This document shows, piece after piece, positions 1 to 6,254 of a DNA stretch of 9,488 nucleotides. Each line of letters starts with the position of its first letter. The first letter of the stretch is position 1. The position numbers and the translations under genes are program-made. This DNA is from an uncultured Clostridia bacterium (GTDB lineage: Bacteria > Bacillota > Clostridia > TANB77 > CAG-508), in the NCBI GenBank assembly GCA_934179885.1, contig CAKPQY010000017.1, positions 1 to 9,488 on the forward strand. Reading direction: 5' to 3'. The notes beneath the pieces are model-generated. The model was not told the DNA's origin, searched no databases, and worked only from the letters and a program-made list of their open reading frames with translations.

Positions 1-36
1 CCATTTAGCTACATCCCTTGGATTAACTTTTTCCAT
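1..36 (-). CDS. 5' end of an unidentified gene, cut by the window edge (possible SocA/Panacea-type protein)
   Basis: Twelve codons are visible, reading MEKVNPRDVAKW, before the gene leaves the window. The start is well supported: an AAAGGAG ribosome binding site (44-50) lies 7 bases before the ATG, and a promoter lies about 60 bases upstream. The gene has its own promoter, separated from glf by 158 bp, so it is probably not part of the polysaccharide operon. The 'DVAKW' near the N-terminus recalls the start of SocA/Panacea (DUF4065) proteins, which often open with a DVAK[YW]F-like stretch. Twelve residues are far too few to establish this, so the identity is a guess, while the presence of a gene start is fairly secure. 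Confidence 0.7.
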   Translation of the reverse strand, partial: MEKVNPRDVAKW

Positions 37-94
37 ACTTCTACTCCTTTCATTTTTATTTTAGTATAATAGAAAATAATATTGTTATATTTTT

Positions 95-123
95 ATTATA
101 CTCGCTAATTCAGTCAAAATCAA
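95..123 (-). promoter_or_regulatory. Sigma-A-type promoter for the left-edge gene
   Basis: On the minus strand there is a perfect TATAAT -10 element (95-100) and a TTGATT -35 element (118-123) with a 17-base spacer. Transcription would start near position 88, giving a leader of about 50 bases before the ATG at 36. It is the best promoter match I could find in the window and lies in the only substantial non-coding gap. A TTGACT directly after the TTGATT would be only 11 bases from the -10 and is a worse choice. Confidence 0.7.
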
Positions 124-141
124 GATGTTTGGTAGTTTTTA

Positions 142-157
142 TCGAAAAAGTTTTCGA
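142..157. repeat. Inverted repeat TCGAAAA-AG-TTTTCGA
   Basis: There is a perfect 7-bp inverted repeat with a 2-base centre, overlapping the first Spo0A-box-like site. As RNA it could form at best a weak, AT-rich 6-bp hairpin with a 4-base loop. It is not followed by a U-tract in the leftward direction, so it is a poor terminator candidate for glf. It is more likely part of the operator-like cluster. Confidence 0.5.
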
Positions 158-170
158 CATTTTTCGACAT
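151..170 (-). promoter_or_regulatory. Tandem Spo0A-box-like sites (two 10-bp direct repeats)
   Basis: The plus strand carries an exact 10-base tandem repeat, TTTTCGACAT twice. On the minus strand each copy contains TGTCGAA, an exact match to the 0A-box consensus TGNCGAA, at 153-159 and 163-169. The 10-bp centre-to-centre spacing equals one helical turn, as in known tandem Spo0A sites. They lie about 30 bp upstream of the -35 of the leftward promoter, a position suited to activation. A third, imperfect copy in the opposite orientation (TATCGAA, 140-146) is nearby. Binding by Spo0A is inferred from motif only. Confidence 0.5.
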
Positions 171-181
171 TCTATATAGAA
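170..181. repeat. 12-bp perfect palindrome TTCTATATAGAA
   Basis: This perfect palindrome sits 13 bp beyond the glf stop codon and abuts the tandem repeat. It could be a dimeric repressor site, or chance in AT-rich DNA. It does not match the Bacillus LexA pattern (GAAC-N4-GTTC), and I know of no regulator that fits it. Confidence 0.35.
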
Positions 182-194
182 CAATTTTTAACAT

Positions 195-1325
195 TTATAT
201 TTCCATTTTTACACAGTTTAAAGCTTCTGCAATAACTTTATCCATATCAAAATATTTATATTGGCCTAATCTTCCACCAAAAATTACTTTAGAATCTTTA
301 TCAGCTAGCTCTTCGTATTTTGCATATAATGTAGTATTCTTTTCATCATTCATTGTATAATATGGTTCTTTTCCTTGTACCCATTTATCTGGATATTCTC
401 TTGTTATTATTGTTTTATTTGCTGCTTTTCCTTCTGCTATTTTTCCAAGACTTGGTCCATATTCAAAATGTTTATGTTCTATAATTCTTGTATATGGTAT
501 TTCGTATTCTGTATAGTTTACAACAGCATTTCCTTGATAATTTTCCATATCTAATTCTTCTGTTTCAAATCTTAAGCTTCTATATTCTAGCTCTCCAAAT
601 TTATAATCATAATATTTATCTATTGGTCCCGTAAATATTATTTTATCTGCTATATTTTCTAATTCTTCTCTATGTTCAAAGAAGTCACAGTTTAGTCTAA
701 CTTCTATTCCTTCTAACATTTTTTCTATTATTTGTGTATATCCACCAATTGGAATTCCTTGATATATGTCGTTGAAATAGTTGTTGTCATATATAAATCT
801 TACTGGTAGTCTTTTAATTATAAAACTTGGTAATTCTGTTGCTCTTTTTCCCCATTGTTTTTCTGTATAACCTTTAACTAACTTTTCATATATTGTTTTA
901 CCTATTAGGCTTATTGCTTGTTCTTCTAGATTTTTAGGTTCTGTTATTCCAGCTTGAGCTTTTTCTTCTTCTATTTTTTGTTTTGCTTCTTCTGGTGTCA
1001 CTACTCCCCATAGTTTGTTAAATGTATTCATATTAAATGGCATGTTGTATAATTCTTCTTTGTATCTTGCAACTGGTGAGTTTGTATATCTATTGAATTC
1101 CGCAAATTGATTTATGTATTGCCATACTTCTTTGTTACTTGTATGGAATATGTGTGCTCCGTATTTGTGTACATTTATTCCATCAATGTTTTCTGTGTAG
1201 ATGTTCCCAGCTATGTGTGGGCGTTTGTCTATTACTAGACATTTTTTTCCTTTTTTTGTTGCTTCGTAGGCAAATATTGAGCCGAATAGGCCTGTGCCTA
1301 CTATTAGATAATCATAATTTTTCAT
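195..1325 (-). CDS. glf: UDP-galactopyranose mutase
   Basis: This is a cytoplasmic FAD enzyme converting UDP-galactopyranose to UDP-galactofuranose, the donor for Galf residues in surface polysaccharides. The 376-residue length is typical of bacterial Glf. Visible family features are the N-terminal dinucleotide-binding glycine motif VGTGLFG (9-15), the HKYGAHIFHT block (53-62), KGYTEKQWG (151-159), RLPVRF (172-177), YTR (278-280) and the C-terminal FAD-contacting GRLGQYKYFDMD (351-362). An AAAGGAG site sits 7 bases before the ATG. That ATG overlaps the stop codon of the out-of-frame flippase tail by 4 bases (ATGA), so glf was probably translationally coupled to wzx. It is the last gene of the cluster and is visibly less AT-rich than its neighbours. 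No clear terminator follows it. The identification is very secure. Confidence 0.97.
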   Translation of the reverse strand: MKNYDYLIVGTGLFGSIFAYEATKKGKKCLVIDKRPHIAGNIYTENIDGINVHKYGAHIFHTSNKEVWQYINQFAEFNRYTNSPVARYKEELYNMPFNMNTFNKLWGVVTPEEAKQKIEEEKAQAGITEPKNLEEQAISLIGKTIYEKLVKGYTEKQWGKRATELPSFIIKRLPVRFIYDNNYFNDIYQGIPIGGYTQIIEKMLEGIEVRLNCDFFEHREELENIADKIIFTGPIDKYYDYKFGELEYRSLRFETEELDMENYQGNAVVNYTEYEIPYTRIIEHKHFEYGPSLGKIAEGKAANKTIITREYPDKWVQGKEPYYTMNDEKNTTLYAKYEELADKDSKVIFGGRLGQYKYFDMDKVIAEALNCVKMEI

Positions 1326-1498
1326 AATTGTTCTCCTTTGTCAAACTTCATTTTTATTCTATTTAAAATTTTATATAAAAATTCATCCTTTAATATTAAT
1401 AAACATATAAAATAAGTAATTGCTCCTGCTGACACTTGTAAAATTATAGAATATATATTCATATTTATTTTTTTTCCTATAGTTATACATACAATGAA
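1322..1498 (-). pseudogene. wzx: Detached C-terminal coding segment of the Wzx flippase (-1 frame)
   Basis: The 155 bp between the flippase stop (1483) and the glf start are not true spacer. In the -1 frame relative to the upstream gene they encode an uninterrupted 58-residue stretch starting FIVCITIGKK and ending KFDKGEQL, with its TGA stop overlapping the glf ATG as ATGA. The segment contains a hydrophobic helix (about residues 16-36 of the segment, QVSAGAITYFICLLILK) followed by the basic tail DEFLYKILNRIK, exactly what ends many Wzx proteins. It has no ribosome binding site or start codon of its own. Restoring one base (or a 3n+1 deletion) near 1496-1503 would give a flippase of about 478 residues, the normal family size. 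Confidence 0.85.
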
Positions 1499-2757
1499 GA
1501 TAACATATATTTTATAGATAATATGAAAATTTTCTTTATATTAATATCTTTTCTTATAAAAACAAATTGAACTATTGTCACAGTAATTTCCGCAATTACC
1601 GTACCTATTGATGCACCTAACGCTCCATATTTTTTTATAGCCATAACATTTATTATAAAATTAACTATTGCTCCTATTACTACAGATACAGTAAATTCTT
1701 TTTGTCTTTTCGTAGGTAGCAAATATTGTGTTCCTATCACATTACTTAAACCTATTGCAATCAAAATAGGACTAATAACACTTATTAATAATGTAACTTT
1801 TTCATATCCTGGTCCAAAAAATAATGGTACAAAATTATTTGCTATTGCTATAATTCCAAACATCATTGGAAAAGCTATAAAAAAGACAAAATTAAATGAA
1901 TTTCTTATGTATTCTTGTATTTTTTTATTATTCCCGTTAATATATATATTTGCCATTCTTGGCATCATAACAGTTCCAAGTGAAGTAATTACTGTAAGTA
2001 ACATTTTTACTATTTTTTGGCTTTGTTCATAATATCCAACTTCCGATTTATCAGTAATTATTGAACCTATCATTACTTTATCTAAGACAGTATATATTTG
2101 TGTTGCAATTTGAGGAATGAAAAGTACTATAGTCGGTTTTATATGCCTTCGTATATTTAATTCTCTCATTCTAGTTTTTCTTAAAAACTTAGGTAAATAT
2201 ATCCATAATGAAACATTACCTAATATTGTAGATAAAACATATATCCAAAAATATTTTACTAAATCATTTTTTGTTTTTACAAATATAAATATACATATTA
2301 TACTTATAATTTTTACAATTATATTTCTTATAACTGTTTTTTTAAACTCTTCTAAACCTTGAAAAAACCAACTTATATCTAAACAATTTGCAAACAATTC
2401 CAATAATAAAATTGCATAATATACATGGTATTGATTCAATCTTACAAAATTGAAATAAAATATTATCATTGAGAATACCATAGTAATAAATCTTAATATA
2501 ATAATTTCCCAAAATGCTTTACTATATTTTTCAGGTTTATTTTGCATATATGCTATCTCTCTCTGTCCATACATAGCAATTCCTAAAGAACCAAATAATA
2601 TAAAATATGTAGCTATGGAAATAGTATAACTATATACTCCAATATTTTCAGGTCCTAATACTCGAGATATATATGGAGCTGTTATTAAAGGTAATATTAA
2701 TACTAATATTTGATAAGATAAATTATATATGTAGTTTTTAGCTATTGATTTTTTCAT
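1483..2757 (-). CDS. wzx: Wzx-type polysaccharide flippase, truncated by a frameshift
   Basis: This is an inner-membrane transporter of the MOP superfamily (polysaccharide synthesis/RfbX-type) that moves lipid-linked repeat units across the membrane. The 424-residue frame opens with the characteristic N-terminus: MKKSIAKNYIYNL, then ITAPYISRVLGPENIGVYSY (26-45) and the GIAMYGQREIA block. It is rich in hydrophobic helices throughout. The frame stops after KYMLSSLYV, roughly 50-60 residues short of usual Wzx length, losing about the last two membrane helices; the missing end is intact in the -1 frame (1498-1322). Both frames are open together only between about 1540 and 1486, so the lesion lies there, most likely near 1496-1503. 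An AGGAG site 6 bases upstream supports the start. It could be a real mutation, a sequencing error or, less likely, recoding. Confidence 0.93.
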   Translation of the reverse strand: MKKSIAKNYIYNLSYQILVLILPLITAPYISRVLGPENIGVYSYTISIATYFILFGSLGIAMYGQREIAYMQNKPEKYSKAFWEIIILRFITMVFSMIIFYFNFVRLNQYHVYYAILLLELFANCLDISWFFQGLEEFKKTVIRNIIVKIISIICIFIFVKTKNDLVKYFWIYVLSTILGNVSLWIYLPKFLRKTRMRELNIRRHIKPTIVLFIPQIATQIYTVLDKVMIGSIITDKSEVGYYEQSQKIVKMLLTVITSLGTVMMPRMANIYINGNNKKIQEYIRNSFNFVFFIAFPMMFGIIAIANNFVPLFFGPGYEKVTLLISVISPILIAIGLSNVIGTQYLLPTKRQKEFTVSVVIGAIVNFIINVMAIKKYGALGASIGTVIAEITVTIVQFVFIRKDINIKKIFILSIKYMLSSLYV

Positions 2758-2770
2758 TTTGAACTCCTAA

Positions 2771-3520
2771 TTATAATAATAGTTTTTTTAATTTCTGTTT
2801 TAATTCTTTTTTTACTTTTTTATATAATGTTTCGTCTGTCTTGGCAACATAATATTCTTTTATCTTTAAATTATTATTTTCAACCCAAACATTCATTAAT
2901 ATTTCAGAAATATAACCATATATTCTAGCTTGTTGTTTTGTATAATTACTTAAATCTGTCTTTTCCTCTAATTTTGCTAATATTTTAAAAAGCCATTCAC
3001 AATATTTGCAAAAATCTTCCTTTTTCATTATAAACATATTGAAGTAATGTCCATATTTCCTTTTCATTATATTGTCAAAGTTTTCCAGATATGTTGGATA
3101 TAGTTCTTTTATTACTTCTCTAGTAGTTTTTAGATCTTTTTCTTTTCCTTCTCCATGCATAAAATAAAATTTGTATACATCTGTTTTTAACATTAGCTTA
3201 TTAGGCAGAATAATATCATAGTCCTTAAATATTTTTAATATTTCTTCTTTTTTTATTTTATTTTGATTTATACAACTCTTTTCAAAAAATCTTCTGTAAT
3301 GACATATACCTATATAATCTGGAATATTATAATTTTTCCAAACCCAATATATTCCCGTCAATTCACAGTAATTTGAATTTTTTTCTGTAATATTATTTCC
3401 AGTATTATCTCTTAAATATCCTAAATCTTCTCCATTTCCAACCTGCAATGGTATATATATATCACTAATTTTTTCTTTTATTTTTTTATGTGCAATTACA
3501 AAAATATTTACATTTTTCAT
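2771..3520 (-). CDS. DUF4422 protein, probable glycosyltransferase of the polysaccharide locus
   Basis: This 249-residue soluble protein carries the DUF4422 hallmarks: an N-terminal VNIFVIAHKK strand, LTGIYWVWKN (about 55-64) and IGICHYRRFF (70-79) with the invariant-looking CHYRRF. It also has a DYDIILPNK stretch. DUF4422 proteins occur in many capsule and exopolysaccharide loci and are thought to be glycosyltransferases; the donor is not established here. The start is set at the second ATG (3520). The GAGG site at 3528-3531 is 7 bases from it but only 1 base from the first in-frame ATG (3526), so the two extra residues are unlikely. There is no membrane segment. Gaps of 13 bp on each side support cotranscription. 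Proximity to glf makes a galactofuranosyltransferase role possible, which is inference only. Confidence 0.85.
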   Translation of the reverse strand: MKNVNIFVIAHKKIKEKISDIYIPLQVGNGEDLGYLRDNTGNNITEKNSNYCELTGIYWVWKNYNIPDYIGICHYRRFFEKSCINQNKIKKEEILKIFKDYDIILPNKLMLKTDVYKFYFMHGEGKEKDLKTTREVIKELYPTYLENFDNIMKRKYGHYFNMFIMKKEDFCKYCEWLFKILAKLEEKTDLSNYTKQQARIYGYISEILMNVWVENNNLKIKEYYVAKTDETLYKKVKKELKQKLKKLLL

Positions 3521-3527
3521 TTTCATA

Positions 3528-3531
3528 CCTC
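3528..3531 (-). promoter_or_regulatory. Ribosome binding site deciding the DUF4422 start
   Basis: The minus strand reads AGAGG here. Spacing is 7 bases to the ATG at 3520 and 1 base to the ATG at 3526, so the inner ATG is favoured as the translation start. Confidence 0.6.
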
Positions 3532-3533
3532 TA

Positions 3534-4133
3534 TTATAAATTTAATTTTTCTAAAATTCTTTCTACATTATCCTCGGTTATTGTTTCATAAAAACATTTT
3601 ATGTTCTCTCGTATACACTTTTCATTTATTTTAGAAAAATCTATTTTTAACAATTTTTCTATAACTTTATTCGAAAATCTATATTTAATAATTTTATTGC
3701 CAGCATATATTGCGTATGGTGGTATATCTTTAGCCACAACACTTCTTGTTCCAATTACTGCTCCTTGTCCTATTTTTACTCCAGATAATATAGTACAACC
3801 ATATCCAATCCATACATCATCTTCTATTATAATATCTCCTTTTGTTTCAGATTCTCGCTGTTTCATATATTTTGCTTTGAATGGGTATGTAGATATTATA
3901 TTATATCTATGTTCACCACCCAACATAAATATACATTTATCCGCTATTGAACAATAATTGCCTATATACAAATTAGACTTTGTATTTCCATAAGTCAATA
4001 CATCTATATTACCATATGTTCCTTTACCAACTTTTATCTTTTTAATGTCAGTGTCTCTTTTTATTTGAGTAAAATTATGTCTGTTTAATTTTCTATATCT
4101 TATTCTATTTAATCTTGTTTTTATTCCAAACAT
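3534..4133 (-). CDS. Left-handed beta-helix (hexapeptide repeat) O-acyltransferase, CatB/Vat-like
   Basis: This probable cytoplasmic acetyl-CoA-dependent O-acetyltransferase would decorate a sugar of the repeat unit. The protein has 199 residues. Hexapeptide-repeat coils are visible at about 55-66 (NLYIGNYCSIAD) and 100-135 (IIIEDDVWIGYGCTILSGVK, then IGQGAVIGTRSVV). GGEHRYNIISTYPF (72-85) matches the catalytic-histidine loop of the xenobiotic acetyltransferase (CatB/Vat) branch, with H75 the likely general base. IPPYAIYAGNKIIKYRFS (137-154) is the usual C-terminal closure. A chloramphenicol or streptogramin resistance role is unlikely given the position inside a polysaccharide operon. The AGGAG site (4146-4150) is 12 bases from the ATG, longer than for neighbouring genes, so expression may be weaker. 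The acyl group and acceptor cannot be read from sequence. Confidence 0.92.
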   Translation of the reverse strand: MFGIKTRLNRIRYRKLNRHNFTQIKRDTDIKKIKVGKGTYGNIDVLTYGNTKSNLYIGNYCSIADKCIFMLGGEHRYNIISTYPFKAKYMKQRESETKGDIIIEDDVWIGYGCTILSGVKIGQGAVIGTRSVVAKDIPPYAIYAGNKIIKYRFSNKVIEKLLKIDFSKINEKCIRENIKCFYETITEDNVERILEKLNL

Positions 4134-4165
4134 TGTTAGTTATCACTCCTACAAAATATATATTT

Positions 4166-5026
4166 TTATATATCAAATCTATTTATCCAAGATTTATAAT
4201 CATAATAATTTATTATTTGTTGGTTTACTTCTTTATATGTTTTCTCGATAAATGTCTTTATATTTTCTATATTATCTTTTCCTAATATAAAGATATTATT
4301 TGAATCATAAAAATCATAATCAACAATATCTAAATTATTAGTTATTAATTTTTTCTTAAAAAATAAAGCTTCCATACTTCTTAACGTCAATCCATTTTGC
4401 CCTGGCGTCATAATTTCTAATATTGCTTTACTATTTTCTATCATTTTTAAATAGTCTTCATATTTTATGAATTCATTTTCATTATTAATTATTATGAAGT
4501 TATTATTCAAATTATATTTTTCTGTTTTCTTTTCGAATTCACTTAATATATATTCTCTATTTTTATTTTTTCCTAAAAAAATTATGTCATTTTTACATTC
4601 TTTTGAATCATCCAATTTTATTTCATTTGTATAAAATTGTGTATTATAATTAAGACTATATTTTAAAGCATCATTTTCATCAAAGGTCCAGAATTCATCG
4701 ATATATTTATTTTTCAAAAAGTTCCTATTTGTATCATTAATTGAATTCCATAGCCATAATATCACTTTAGTATCTTTATTCTTTTTCTTAATATATTTAG
4801 GAATATATTGTTGAAATCCATTATCGAACAATATAATTTCATCACAATCTCTTATATTTCGTTTCCATTCTCCTAAAAAAAGCGAAATATAAGAAAGTTG
4901 AAATGTCATACAAATTTTATAAAAAATATTAATATAAGTTACGTTATAATAGTTCATTATACATTGATTTTTAATATACTTGAAAAACACATCATTCTTA
5001 TTCAATCTAATTATCATTTTCTTCAT
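4166..5026 (-). CDS. Divergent probable GT-B glycosyltransferase
   Basis: This 286-residue soluble protein matches no family I can name with certainty. Its layout suggests a GT-B fold. The N-terminal half contains short strands DEIILFDNG (62-70) and KVILWLWNS (87-95). A linker then leads to a C-terminal half opening with DIIFLGKNKNREYIL (147-160), a typical start for a nucleotide-sugar-binding domain. Next come KYEDYLKMIENSKAILEI (188-205) and GQNGLTLRSMEALFFKKKLITN (209-230). That last block resembles the glutamate-containing signature of capsule and lipopolysaccharide glycosyltransferases that read 'Q.GLT.R..EAL...KKLIT'. E219 would be the candidate donor-contacting residue. A GGGG ribosome binding site lies 7 bases before the ATG, and spacers of 32 bp flank it on both sides. 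The donor sugar is unknown; a Galf transferase is one option. Confidence 0.75.
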   Translation of the reverse strand: MKKMIIRLNKNDVFFKYIKNQCIMNYYNVTYINIFYKICMTFQLSYISLFLGEWKRNIRDCDEIILFDNGFQQYIPKYIKKKNKDTKVILWLWNSINDTNRNFLKNKYIDEFWTFDENDALKYSLNYNTQFYTNEIKLDDSKECKNDIIFLGKNKNREYILSEFEKKTEKYNLNNNFIIINNENEFIKYEDYLKMIENSKAILEIMTPGQNGLTLRSMEALFFKKKLITNNLDIVDYDFYDSNNIFILGKDNIENIKTFIEKTYKEVNQQIINYYDYKSWINRFDI

Positions 5027-5058
5027 TTTATTACCCCTATTTAATTGCTAATGTTTTT

Positions 5059-6234
5059 TTATTTTAAAAATTTTTTTACAGTTCTTTTTATACTTTTGGG
5101 TATTAATTCTGTTATTTTTCTTCTATAATAAACTAGTCTATGGCTCATTGGTACTTTTAATTTTTTTTCAAAATACTGAACTATATTTTTATCATCAATT
5201 TCATTATAAATATCATTTCTTTTTACGGGACGCTTTGTAGGACAATTTAAATTATGATTTTTCCTACTAATATCATCCAAAGGAACTTTAATATATTTAA
5301 TTTGTCTTTTTACTTCATCAAATACTTTTTTTCCTTTCTCTGAATTTACAATTACACAAGATACACCTTTTTTGTCAAAAAACTCAGGAAAAGTATCTTC
5401 TATTCCCCAATAATCTCCAATTGTTAAATCTCCCACTCTATTAAGATTAGCATATTTACATGCATAGCAACATTCTCTATATGTTGTTCCTTTTAAAAAA
5501 TTATAATAATATGGGTCTAAATCACCTGATTTATAATGTCCTTTATTAGTATAATAATAATAATAACCAATCGACCAGTCTTTTTTGTCCTTTGTCCTAA
5601 AATCATATTGTTTCACTGTCTTCTTATCTTTAGTACTTATATATTCTATATAATTTTTAAAAAGTTTAGGACTTGGTACTCCATGGCATATTAAATCTAT
5701 TGTTATTAAATTATCATAATCTTTTTTTAAAAATTTTTTTAATCCCGCAATCTGACAAGGTGTTCCGCTATACAAAACAATTTTATTTTTTTCTAAATCC
5801 TTTTTTACTTCAATATAAGTATTACCTGTATTACTTTGAACATATTTTGATCCTTGTAATTTTTTTAATTGTTCTATATCAACCACTCTTACATGATTCA
5901 CAACTAGATTTTCATTGTATGCAGCTCCATAAACTGCTCCTTTTCTATCTAAAACCATTTTTGATATAGCTACAAAAATTCCTCCACTTGAACTTTTTTT
6001 AATCATATCATCTTTAATTGTTACTGCATACCCTATTTTTTTAAATTCAGATTCAGTTTCAGATTTAGTATTCTGTGGACAATTTTTTTTACATAATCCA
6101 CAATTAATACATTTTTGAGTATCAATTTTCGTCACTAAAAAACCTTCTTTATTTTCAATCATAGTAATTGCTTTTTTAGGACATATTTTTTCACACATTC
6201 TACACCCTGTACAATATTCTGTTATTTTATCCAT
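5059..6234 (-). CDS. 4Fe-4S ferredoxin / FrhB-FdhB-like (coenzyme F420 hydrogenase beta-subunit family) protein
   Basis: This 391-residue cytoplasmic iron-sulfur protein contains two ferredoxin-type cluster motifs at the N-terminus: C8-x2-C11-x2-C14-x3-C18-P and C42-x2-C45-x2-C48-x3-C52-P. The FrhB/FdhB N-domain follows (SSSGGIF 81-87, GAVYGAAY 99-106, LQGSKYVQS 126-134). The C-domain has YSGTPCQIAGL (155-165), DLICHGVPSPKLF (180-192), ECCYACKYANLNR (254-266) and GDLTIGDYWGI (268-278). Those extra cysteines (160, 183, 255, 256, 259) could hold another cluster. In archaea the family oxidises or reduces F420, but members in bacterial polysaccharide loci, often beside a pyruvyl transferase as here, have no role I know to be established. 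Five consecutive TAT codons (5551-5565) encode Y224-Y228. A GAGG site lies 7 bases before the ATG, and there are 20 bp to the upstream gene. Confidence 0.92.
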   Translation of the reverse strand: MDKITEYCTGCRMCEKICPKKAITMIENKEGFLVTKIDTQKCINCGLCKKNCPQNTKSETESEFKKIGYAVTIKDDMIKKSSSGGIFVAISKMVLDRKGAVYGAAYNENLVVNHVRVVDIEQLKKLQGSKYVQSNTGNTYIEVKKDLEKNKIVLYSGTPCQIAGLKKFLKKDYDNLITIDLICHGVPSPKLFKNYIEYISTKDKKTVKQYDFRTKDKKDWSIGYYYYYTNKGHYKSGDLDPYYYNFLKGTTYRECCYACKYANLNRVGDLTIGDYWGIEDTFPEFFDKKGVSCVIVNSEKGKKVFDEVKRQIKYIKVPLDDISRKNHNLNCPTKRPVKRNDIYNEIDDKNIVQYFEKKLKVPMSHRLVYYRRKITELIPKSIKRTVKKFLK

Positions 6235-6254
6235 TCTTTTACCTCTATACCATC

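Noticed and set aside
65..70. Plus-strand TATAAT as a rightward promoter
   Set aside because: There is no -35-like sequence 16-18 bases upstream and no rightward gene to drive.
142..157. Rho-independent terminator for glf
   Set aside because: The stem is short and AT-rich, the loop would be 2 bases unless pairs are given up, and no U-tract follows leftward.
1139..1327. Plus-strand open frame antisense to the glf start
   Set aside because: It is cysteine- and leucine-rich low-complexity sequence complementary to a well-supported gene. The other plus-strand frames (2117-2362, 3601-3957, 5673-5969, 6520-6870) fail for the same reason.
1341..1346. TTGACA on the minus strand before glf as an internal -35 element
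   Set aside because: No TATAAT-like element lies 16-18 bases downstream; that distance falls inside the first codons of glf.
1468..1475. An 8-base homopolymer (A8 on the coding strand) just after the wzx stop, as a phase-variation switch
   Set aside because: It lies downstream of the stop that ends the wzx frame (1483-1485), so length changes in it could not restore reading into the C-terminal segment.
1486..1540. Programmed -1 frameshifting in wzx
   Set aside because: In the only interval where both frames are open I see no X XXY YYZ slippery heptamer such as A AAA AAG in the right phase, and no clear stimulatory stem. A mutation or sequence error is simpler.
5551..5565. ATA trinucleotide repeat as a contingency locus
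   Set aside because: It is only five in-frame units encoding tyrosines, so length change would not shift the frame. Such short repeats are expected at this base composition.
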